The notes under the pieces are model-generated. The model was given only the letters and a program-made list of their open reading frames with translations, was not told where the DNA came from and did no database searches. This document shows positions 50,741 through 61,300 of a DNA stretch of 64,000 nucleotides, in pieces. The stretch's first letter is position 1. Every line of letters starts with the position of its first letter. The DNA lies in assembly GCA_019843655.1 (NCBI GenBank), contig JACDQD010000002.1, positions 11,234,393 to 11,298,392 on the forward strand, read 5' to 3'. The stretch is from Lethocerus indicus (taxonomy: Eukaryota; Arthropoda; Insecta; Hemiptera; Belostomatidae). Made by a program: the position numbers and the translations under genes.

Positions 50741-52747
50741 CCCTTTCCTTTCCGACTTTGGCCGAGATAATCCGTGTTTGCCTCGGAAATTATCGAGCGG
50801 CTCTGAATATTATTTGGGGTGCAATTCCCGGGAATAAGGAGTTTACTGCGCCCGCTGGCGACTGTAAAAGCTTGCCGACAAAACACTGTACTCGCTGGTA
50901 TGAATTTTTATTTTCCTCGCCGTTGCCTTTATTGTCGGGCGGGTAGACCGGTGTAAACGAATTCGGTGGAACGTTATTAAAAACAATACCGAGCACGGTC
51001 GAATTGATCTCGACTCTGAATGTTGTACAATAGTTTATTTACCGCTGTTGTTGATTTTGAAAAAAAAAAACTTTTGCTATGTTTAAAATTGAAAAAGGGG
51101 GACAAAAGCGTTGCGAATAAAACTGGTTTTAATAAATTTGAATATAATAGAATATTAAATTTAAATAAATAATAATAATACGGATGATAGCTCAACAAAC
51201 TCCGATATATTAAACCAACCTATTTCTGACCTTCGTTTAATCGTTCAGATTAAATCGCTTAAAGGTCCAGAGTGCGAAATTTCTTCCGGGACTTTACTTC
51301 CGAATTTTCAAGCCGCTATACTCTACTCCAAAATTAGGCCCCATTCATGAAGGGGTTGTTTTCTTTCGAAGGGGGCTATCGGTGTGCTATCTTTTAGCTT
51401 GTGGTGGGGGTTGAGTAGAAAGATTTATGGTTGGCGATAATCCGTGGGCTGTGTTTTCCCCTCGGGGATAATTCGTTCGCCGTTCTGGAAATCGTTGAAT
51501 TTATCATTAAACGCTATAGAACTCTCCCCGGCAACTCTTCCCGGTACCCATAAATCGCGATCGGCCGCTCCCGGGACACTATCTTCACAGACAGCCGGTA
51601 GAAGGGTATAACTTTATATTACTTTATATAACTTATTACACTTTACGGCTTTATACAACTTTGTTCTGAGACCACCGACTCTCGATTTCTAACTGGTCTC
51701 AGTCACACTTAATTCGACGTGTCCGGAAAATATCGGGTTGGTTAGGTTTTACTTTCTTACAAACATTGAAATTAGCCTCTATATCTCGGAAAACCCAGAA
51801 AAATATTTGTGACAGGACTTCAAAAATTTAAAAATTAACGTTACTTTGTTTATCATTCCTACTATTATTAAAATATTAAAATTATTAAAACGTTCATCGT
51901 TCACTAGAAGGTTGTCTACTTATTTTTTTGTTTTAGGGGAATCAATCAGTTCTTCTTGATTTCACACTCACCGAACTTTAATATTTGTTTTCGAAAAGAA
52001 TAATTATAAAACTATTGCGGCTTTAATAAATTCGAAAAAATAAAGAAGTTTCTGCAGTAGAATTGTAATCCCATACGCGATATAATTCAAAGCAAAGTTT
52101 TCCAGTCTCTCTTGGGAGGAGGAGTTTTTAATACGCATTAGTCACGCAACCTTTGTTTTCCCGGTCAGTTGAATTTCCTCCCGACACGTAACCCTCCTTC
52201 TGCAAGTTTCAGGACCTTCCGGTCATCCATAACTCAATGTCGATTCTTGTTCTATGGAAACTGTGGAGTAGAACATTTGAGATGTACACTTATGATATCG
52301 GTGTCTGTAATATACCGTTCTTGTACACGAAAGAAAAGAAATATTTTAATAATTTAAAATAACCCTGGAACGGACGTTACCTAGAGTCAACTTCGTAAAT
52401 TCATTTGCTCGAAATAACATCTCAGAGTTACAATTGACGTACCTAGGGTATGTGATCCCTACCCCACTACGTAATTGGTGTTCCCGGGTATAATATTTGT
52501 TATTTCGAGCCACCCTCCCCTACCCGGCCGTAAGTCATGTCTTCCAATCTTCCAATTTTATAATTGAGAAAAGACCAGGAAATTAAACGGGAAGGGGACC
52601 GAGAAATTTAATTCGTCGGCAATTAAAAGGTGGCATTCAACGTGGGACATTTCTCGAGAGAGAAGTAAAGAGTGCCCTCCGCCCCCGGGCTGTTTGAAAA
52701 TAATTCACTCCTTTGAAGGAACGAGACCAGTAACGGGGCCCGCGAGG

Positions 52748-52761
52748 GAGAGAGACAGAGA

Positions 52762-52814
<53 letters not shown>
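52748..52814. repeat. (GA)n microsatellite
   Basis: About 33 GA units with one ACA and one GGG interruption at the left end. The LSLSLS open frames on the - strand here are repeat translations. Confidence 0.97.
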
Positions 52815-52817
<3 letters not shown>

Positions 52818-53329
52818 ATTGGAGCCGTGAGGGGTGTGCCGCCTTTGTGCACCGCTCTCACCCCCTTTAATACTTGAAATATAAGTCTCTTTATCCTTGC
52901 CCTTCCTCCATCCCCTCTTTGATCTACAACCCCCGGACCTAACAAATGTCTTGTTTGCATTCCGCCATTTTACACCCCCTAACCTTCCTTCCCTTTCCCG
53001 GCCTAACGATCCGACGAGACCGGCAGTTTGAATTCGAGACGTTTGAAGAAATTCGAGTTTCACCCCAATAGTACATGAACCGTAGACCGGTTACAGTTGA
53101 AAATTCGAACAAATTACAACCATCGGTATAATCCTACCATAATAATGGTACAAATAGTTCACTTTCTCTCATCAGTGATGGGCGTTTCAAATAAAGCGGT
53201 ACTCGGATGAAAACGTATATTTTGGTTCATTTTACTAAGTCGATTATGTATGACGTTTATTCAGCTTTTTTCCTCGTTCGGACAATATATTTGTTCTCTC
53301 GATATTCATTTCCCGTATTCAATTCCAGA

Positions 53330-53660
53330 GGAGATATTCATATTTCGGGTCCGGGGCCGTAAAGTCTGGAGATGAAATGCCGGCGGGGTCCGGTCCCATT
53401 CAGTTCCGCCCGTGTCCCGTGGCCCTTCTCAGAATGGAACCCTCCAGCTGGAAATAGGTTTTCCACTCCCCTCGGCTACATTTTCAATTCTCAATTCCCG
53501 ATCCATTCTTCGGCCGGCTCCTCTCGCCACCGGAGGGAGTTTTTTTTATGAAACCTTTTAGAGGTGACGGCTTTTCGAACGGGCCGATCGCCGGGACAAA
53601 CACCGGATTGTGTTTACCGTCCGTGCTGCGAACTACGTGTCCTCCTCCCGGTTCTATCTA
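53330..53660. other. GC-rich island
   Basis: A CpG-rich block (GGGTCCGGGGCCG, GCCGGCGGGG, CCGCCCGTG words). No gene is recognised and no splice-site pair is seen. Confidence 0.25.
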
Positions 53661-54949
53661 TCCCCTAAACTATTTCGTTCACCCGGTATTTTCGAGTTCT
53701 GATTGATTCCTCCGCATAGTGCGCACCCCGAATGCGACGCCTTGTTACATGTGTACGATGAATGAATTCAATCTCCTTTGTCTCCACTTCGGTATGTTCC
53801 GGACTCAACGTCTTGACAAGAAAACGTTGATTATGTAGCACCATGCAAACAGAAAAAAACATAAACTGACTTGGCCAATGAAATCGTTTAATATCTGAGA
53901 GATTGTTTAAAACCGCTCAAACTGGCACTTCCCAAAGGAGATTTGGACCAAGTTTGTCACATTCTGCCCGAAAGGATTATCGGAAATGTAGGGAGCTGTT
54001 CCCGCGGGGGAGGGGGGCGGCTCTTGTGGTTTACGCCGGGATAAAACTTGTGCCGTTCTGAGGGTAGAGCGCTCGTCTTCATTACCGACAACCGACTTTA
54101 AAAGAACGCTCCCAAACACTAATATTTTACGGTTGCCACCTAGCGCCCTACTCCTCCTTTCTTGATAGCCCAGTTCAGGCCCCTATCTCGGGGGTCCGCT
54201 AACTTTACCTCAAGTTTCTTCTTCTTTTTCGCCCCCTTGTTTTTATTTTTTTTTTATGTCAAAATCCTTAAAAGGGCCCCTGTTAAGGTGAACCGCGATT
54301 TTTCCCTATTCTTTTGTTTAATGCCGCCTATTTAGCCTCCTCGCCCTCCTGTCGGCCCAGACGGTTATCTGGGGCCAAGTTTGGCCAGCAGTTTCACTTT
54401 ATAAAAATTCCCCTCCCACCTAACAACTTCGGATAAGCGCTTAGCGTCACTTTCCTCGGCTTTACTTTAAATAAATATCCCGATATCTTATCTTGGGCTA
54501 AGCGGTGAAGGTATTAAAGTGTCCATTTTTCAAACCTATTTTCATACAAACGTTGGTATAATCAAATGGTATTAGTTGTTTAAGAAGAACTATTCATTAA
54601 AATCTCCAGCTAATTATACAGGCACAGATTATAACACACTCACTTGATCACTTGATCTTCTTTATCCATTCGTTTATTTACCTAAATCAGTTTTAACTGT
54701 AGAAAGGATTCCGTCAGTACAATAGTGAATAACATTCAATTCGTGTATTTTAGCGATGTAAACTGTTTTATATTTTGTATAAATTGCTGCGGTCTTCAGA
54801 AATCTGGCACTCTAACAGTGTTGGAAATGGGCGCGGTTACATTGGTGCAATAGACAAAACGGACCATTAGTGAATTACGTGTGGGTGGTTCTATCCAGTC
54901 CATAAATTGGCCAATATAGAAAACCCTACCTCCCTTGGGTTTTATTATA

Positions 54950-55330
54950 TTTGGTGGTGGGGCGGTGGGGGTGGACAAACGGGGCGATTGCGACATAAAT
55001 ATACACCCCCCTTCATATTTGGGGCTCTAACTTGTACCGCAAAAGCCTATTTGAAATCGCACCCGTGTGCGTGACCCCTCGGGTTAATAATAAATAACTA
55101 ATTTAGGTGGAGGCCACCCCCGGGAAAAGGGACCGATCTGATTACATCTAATCCAATTTCCGATGGCAATATTTCTTGTAATTATTCGGGCGCTCTCCTA
55201 TATGCCGCCGCTATATATTTATTAGATGATCCCCGATTGCTCGCCGCCTCCCTTGGATTCTTTCCAGGTCCGGTAGTAATTAATCCTGTCCCGTCGGGTT
55301 AGGACACACCCCCGCCTCCGCCCGGCAATT
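54950..55330. other. GC-rich island with G-run and AATTA words
   Basis: It contains a run of G-tracts near 54950-54985 (three runs of four or more G) and words such as TAATAAATAACTAATTTAG between C- and G-rich patches. No coding signature. Confidence 0.25.
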
Positions 55331-57040
55331 TCGCACACAATGAATGTTAAACTACCAAAGTTCGAATATTTATTTTGCCCATCTCTTTCTCAGTCGCATG
55401 CCTCTTAGTTGAATTATTTGAAACTTTTTCCGACACGCCATTTATCAATTTCTTCAATAACTATTCAAGGTTGTGTAGTTACCTCTGAGAGCTCAACGAG
55501 AGTTGCAACTTTATGCTATTTTTTATCGCTAGAACTATTGTTATTATTTTAGATAGTAAGTCCCATTTACAGCTTATTTTGTCTAATTTTAGTAATGAAC
55601 TAAATAATAAATTCGCTATATTTAACGATCCATCATCAACCAATTTTCTATCAATGTTAACGATCGTATTATTATAATATTCTTAGAAATCTCCTTAATT
55701 ATTCATCCCTGTCTTGAATGCTCATTCAAAGTTTATTCATCGATCCAGATTGTACGGAGCGGCCCTGCCCAATGACGGTTCATATGAAAATAACACGTAT
55801 AGTGGGACTGTTTCCATTTTGATCCTTCGCCAACCGCCGATCATTTCCGAACCGTTAGTCGATGAGGCGCCCGAGTTATCCCACTTCCTCTTCATTATTT
55901 CGACGCTTCATACAACTTCCGGGCCTCACGTGATCATCAATTATTGGCTCCAACAATGGGTCTATTGTTCCCTTCCGTTTCCCCGTTCAATTAATCACCC
56001 CTGTCTTGAATAATCACGATATTTTCCAGTACCGAGGGTTTACGTTTTCGGACAATCAAAGGAATGCTATTCATTCTTTAATGCTATTTATTCATCGTCA
56101 GTTTTGGCGACGTGCAATTTTTCTGTTGAAATGGTTAAAGTTACCAAGAAACAAATGTCAGTTGAATTTATCCACGGGCATCACCGTAAGGTTTGGATTA
56201 TATGGTATGGAATATTTATAATCGTGAGCTGTCAGCCTCCTTAAAGGTTAGACTAGACTGTTGATTTTTGATAAAAAAATCGTAATAGCCTGAGTTTTGG
56301 CTTTAGCCTTCGCACGATATAAACCGATTAGCTTCCCATTCTTAAATCTACAGTAATTCAAAATATTCTTGTCCCAGATCACCTATATTGCATAGATTCG
56401 TTGATTCGGCTATTTACCTATATTATATCTAAAATAGCTAAAATCGAAATAGTCTTATTTGAATTTTGTATAACGCACATTTCATGTGGGCTGTTTAACT
56501 TGGAGCTTGAGAAGACAGAGTGGAGATGAGAAATCTAGTTTTGCGGCTGTACAAGAAAGGAGAGAATTTTGGAAATGTTCATTTATAATTTATGCTATTA
56601 TTATGTCTGGCGTTCCTGAATATGAGGTTACATTTGGAGCGTAGGCCTGTCATGTTCGCGCTTGATAATGCCATTGCAATTACACGAGCTTTATGGTGTT
56701 GACTTTTAATTTAGGAGTACAATCATTGTCTCCCACCTGAAGAATTATTATCACGGAAGGGAATGTGCGTCTGTTTCAAATCAGGCCGGAACTCGGTTGA
56801 TTAAATCACGAGATACGTTGCCCCGAAGAAATAACCGACTCTCTCTCTACCCAGAATTTCCATAAATATCTGGCCTCTTCCTTTATAAATCATCACTCGT
56901 GTAACAATTCCGTTCTAGAACACGCACAAAACACTTTTTGGTTTCACTGTGTTTAAATGTTTTTATTTTTTGTATAACAATTTCAATATGTGAACAATAG
57001 ATCCTAGTGTATAAATTATTAACATTTTGTTGTTATCCAT

Positions 57041-57073
57041 CTAAGACTTTTCTTTTTTGTTTCAGGTGAGTGT
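57041..57073 (+). other. Recursive splice site (ratchet point) 4
   Basis: CTAAGACTTTTCTTTTTTGTTTCAG ends in CAG at 57065 (tract from 57041) and is joined directly to GTGAGTGT at 57066. CTAAG and the earlier ATTAAC (about 57017) are plausible branch points. This is the cleanest pyrimidine tract of the four. A weak later donor TT|GTGAGT at 57132 could close a 66-nt RS-exon. The next step would use an acceptor beyond the right edge of the window. Confidence 0.82.
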
Positions 57074-58282
57074 CCTGTATCCAATAGGATTTCGAATAAA
57101 ATAATCGGAGTAAAAAGTTGTGCATCAATTTGTGAGTCTGTTGTAATCTAATTACTTATTTATTATGTAATCTTAAGGTCATAAGGTTAAAAATTATGTA
57201 AGAACACATGATAGGAGTTCTTTTCCTTCCTTTTTGTACTAGGAAGGAATTTTGTGTCCTACAAGTAAACCGCAGCTTATAATATAAAAGTGATGTACTA
57301 AAAACAATATTCCTAAAATATTATGTGTTGGGGGGCGCGCTCCATCGTGTTGTGCGCTTGTTCATTGTCTTGGACATTCAGCCGCATTTGTACACAACAC
57401 AGGTAACTGTCCCAGGTATATAGTGCATGTATATGAAACCATTCTACAGGGGCCTATATGAAGAAGCGGTATGAAATTTTTCCAGAGAGCCGGCCGATCG
57501 GATGGTGAGGCGGGCGGCCTCATTCCCGGCCTATATTAGCTTTCCCTCGCGGCCGATTTTCTCCCTTTCCACGGACACCGTGCGCCATTGTGCGGTCCGT
57601 GCTCCTTTTGTCGCATTTCTTATTGGCTAAATTCCTAACCGGGTGTTCCCCAATATAAAAGAAGGGTAAATGGGACTGGCCGCCGAAAACCGAGGAGGCA
57701 GTTTGTATGTGCTCGGACATTTTTAAGTTAATTTTTTCGGTGCTCTTTTGTAAGATCAAACTACGCTTCTTACGTTAGTTATGTCGGTGTCGGGAGGAGA
57801 ACAGAAGAAGGCGGAAGTCTTTCGCAATATCCCACGTAGGGTATGTGTTTTTAATTATATCCAAGCCATTTTTTTGTTACCTTAACAGCGCTTTACATAA
57901 ATGAAGGGTTAGTGTACAATTTTTTCTGAGATGCCTGCAGTTCTTTGCCTGAGGTTCTATATTGCTATCGATAAATGCTGTAAATGCCTTTACTATTGAA
58001 GTATATCCCATTTGATATGCATCCATAGGATATGAACATCACGCGCAACCGTGTTTACGCGGGGGAAACTCGATTGCCCGGAGTAAAAGTGATCCGAAAT
58101 TAATCTGGCGAAAGGTACTACCACGGTAGAACCTTTGCCGGCAATGTCCCGCCCCAAACGGTTCGGAAAATTTTAATAGGCCCGTATGCGGGCTATTCTA
58201 GGGGTAGGGGCGAAACCCGCCGTGTAGGTTGTAATTCAAGGGGTTTATTCGCGGCGGTCTGCCGGGGCTTTGGTTTAGTGGC

Positions 58283-58302
58283 GGGGCGGGGAAGGGAGGG
58301 GG
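58283..58302 (+). other. G-quadruplex motif 1
   Basis: GGGG-C-GGGG-AA-GGG-A-GGGGG: four G-runs with loops of one to two bases, a strong canonical G4 pattern on the + strand. It would also be present in the inferred nascent transcript, about 1.2 kb after ratchet point 4. Confidence 0.75.
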
Positions 58303-58343
58303 TCGACCTGTTATAGAGGACGCGTTATACATAATGTAAGAGT

Positions 58344-58365
58344 GGGTGGGGTGGGGGTCGGAGGG
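58344..58365 (+). other. G-quadruplex motif 2
   Basis: GGG-T-GGGG-T-GGGGG-TCGGA-GGG: four G-runs with short loops, 41 bp after the first motif and on the same strand. Confidence 0.65.
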
Positions 58366-61300
58366 ATGAAAGAAGGCCGCGGTGGGGCCGGAGCCCGATG
58401 GAGCCTGTTGGGCGGGGGTGGCCGCTCACGGAAAGATCGATACCGACCCGGACCTGACAACGACACACTCGCCTTCCCCTGAAAGCTTCCCGACCCTAAA
58501 ATATTATACAACCCCCAGGCATTTCTCCTTCGTTCGAAATTTTCGTTTATTTCTCCCTTGGTCCTGGATCTTTTATCTCATTATTCTCCAGTCATTTTGA
58601 AAAATTGAAAGACATCGCAATTGCCGTTGAAAGATGTCCGTTAATAATTTGAGTCGTGTGCGTGGAATATATTACCTTCCCCCCCTCATACGATATGGAG
58701 GTAGCGCTTATGAGAGCGATGTATTGACGGCAAGGTTGTCGGTATTTAGAAGGGATATGTGTGCGTGAAATTATTGTTCGTCTAAATAGAATTGTAAAAT
58801 GAGTTGGTATAAGTTATTTTAATTAACAGAGCATTGTGCCAAAAATGGGTTAGTTTGCAATTTGAGACTTTTTCAAAAAAGGGTAGTTTATACCCTTCGT
58901 TCTATCGTCAAAGTATTATCTTTTGCGCGGTGTTTTTTCTCAATGAAATCTGAAGTTGTTGCAAACTGGGTATTTAATAATGGAGCAGGCAATAGACCAC
59001 CCGGGTACTAAGTTAGAGGCCGATTTCAAAAAGGAAGCCGACACCACTGCCCGTGGGTGGTGCCCTCGGGGACCTGAAATTGATAACTTTTTCAACACGA
59101 CTAACTGTGAAGAACTGAAGTGGTCGGAAGATTGAGTGGGAGGAAAGGTCGACTGGGGCGAAGATGGGAAAGCTTATTTGATTTCAGGGAGGAGGAAGAA
59201 GTAGCCGTCTGTTTTTATATTTCCTTCTCCACTTTTCAACTTGCGAAATAAATCAATAACCGAAAATTCGACTCCGTCGGGTTAAGTTTAAATGAAATTA
59301 CAACTGTCCAAACCGAATATTGCAAATAGAATTATTTTATTTGGAATTCACTTTTCGGGAGTGTCTTAATGTAAATATTGGTCTAATTAGACGGCCTCGT
59401 TAATAGAGACTTATTGCGGGGATTATATATTATATAGAGGTGTGCACAAGCCATGTTATTGTTATTTGTATAATTAATTTTATCACCACGGTTTCGACGA
59501 CTATTTTCTGTTTAAATCTTCTTCTCCCTTTCCCTTCCAGTGGGAACATGAGGGATTGATTCGCAATTCCTGTCCAGAAACCTCTTCTCCCTTACATTAT
59601 TTGTTATTCTGGACACCGTGGTCCGTGGTTTGGTTCAGCTGTTGTTCCACTAAGCCAAACTCTTGTCTGGTCATCATCATTCTCTGGCATAATTCATATT
59701 CGTTGTGCGCTGAGCAGTAGGCCTCCTTTAGTTTTTAACCGGTGCCCTCGCTCCCCCGGGATTAACTCCCACCGGCCTCATCCGACTTCCGTCCCCTCTG
59801 AACAATTAACCTTCACTTCCTTGGCCGTCCCCTCGCCCCCTTCGAGCTCTTGTTTTTAAAGAGATAAACGCCTCGCAAGACCGCAGAGGGGCGTTATAAT
59901 TCTGTTAAGAATCCCATTAATGGGTCCTTCCCCAGGCTCTTTTTTTCGCTCTCCCCTCTCTCCTTCTCTCCAAGAATAAATGGAGCGTCGTGTTGGAGCT
60001 GCCAAGTGTGTTTTTAATGGGTGGAGCATCGGGAAAGCAAAAAGACGCAACCGAATCGGTAACTATGGCCCCGAATGGCGATGACTCATGGTTGATTTTT
60101 ATGACCCGATGCCCAGGGAATAGTACAAAATTTACTTTTGTTGTCATGGTTAAATATTAAAACCATCTAACTTTCTCTGTAACAAGGAAGTAAAACTAAA
60201 CGAGTGTTTCAAAATGTTACCTAGCGACAGTAGTTTTATTTAATTAGATTTTGAACTAATTAAATAAATAATAAATTTGATATTTATTTAACAAAAATTA
60301 GCAGTAATTGGAAAAATTTGATTAAAAGGAAGAAATAATATTTAAAAAGAATAAAGGAAATTATTGAGTGATCGTTATATTACATGGAGTTAAACAAAGC
60401 CGGTCCCTTTCTTTCTTCTCTGGCTTTTTGTTAGTTTAGAACTTCCGTGATATTCTCCATATTTGTTTACCGGCATTGTTCATTTTGTCTGTTAAGAAGA
60501 TAGTGTTACTATTAATATTTCAAACAAAGATAATTTTTTCTGTGGAAAGATGAAACCTCAGCGTTTCATCTATTGCTCTTCTTTTGTCCACTCTTTCAGA
60601 TTGTCCCCACTCCCGTTCGGTCTTGGTACCATAACAAGATATAAAATATCATGTCCCTATTGAGAATGCGATTGTGAAGAGGGGGAGGAAAAGGGTATTG
60701 CCAGTGGAATACAAATCGTCAGAGTTTATTCTAACCCTAACATCTAAGTTCGGCTTTGATAACCCCCACCAATTGATAGTGCATACTACTATTATACTAA
60801 TTAATAACATATTTTATTTATATTTGAGACAATACGAGTTGGTAATTGCGAAGTATACAAGAAAATAATGGCAAAACCCTTCACGATGAAGTATAGAAAT
60901 TGTTTGGTTGCATTTATAATCTTGCATTGGTAGGGCGGAGAACAGTATTCTGGTTTATACACAACCCCCTCGGCGTTGTGCTTATATTTACTAACTTTTC
61001 GTGGCAATTGAAGAAAACTTGCGAGATATATCGAGAGTCAGCAATATAGTTTGTTCCTTCTTAAAAATCACTTCTATTCCAACTTTTAGGCCGATCCAGC
61101 GGAATGAAATATAACTCCAATAATGTTTTCCCTTTTCTTCGGGTTTTTTTCTACCTCTTCATTTTCTTTCATCTGCCTCCGTTAGCAGTTGCCCCGCGCC
61201 ACCAATTTTGTGAATTGGCTCCGGTGTTCCTTGGTCTTGACGAAGAGAAATTTATAACCTCCAGATTATAATATGGAAATATTATATTCTTCCCCACGCC

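Larger units (their letters stand above)
40252..57040. other. Non-coding segment between ratchet points 3 and 4
   Basis: No gene is recognised in about 17 kb. Contents: GC islands near 40360-40520, 44530-44720, 46370-46600, 50440-50740, 53330-53660, 54120-54480 and 54950-55330. Also microsatellites at 41660-41747, 42251-42314, 47451-47472 and 52748-52814, and three copies of a dispersed repeat at 43898-44106, 44163-44331 and 46870-47143. Open frames are microsatellite translations, repeat translations or composition effects. Confidence 0.6.
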
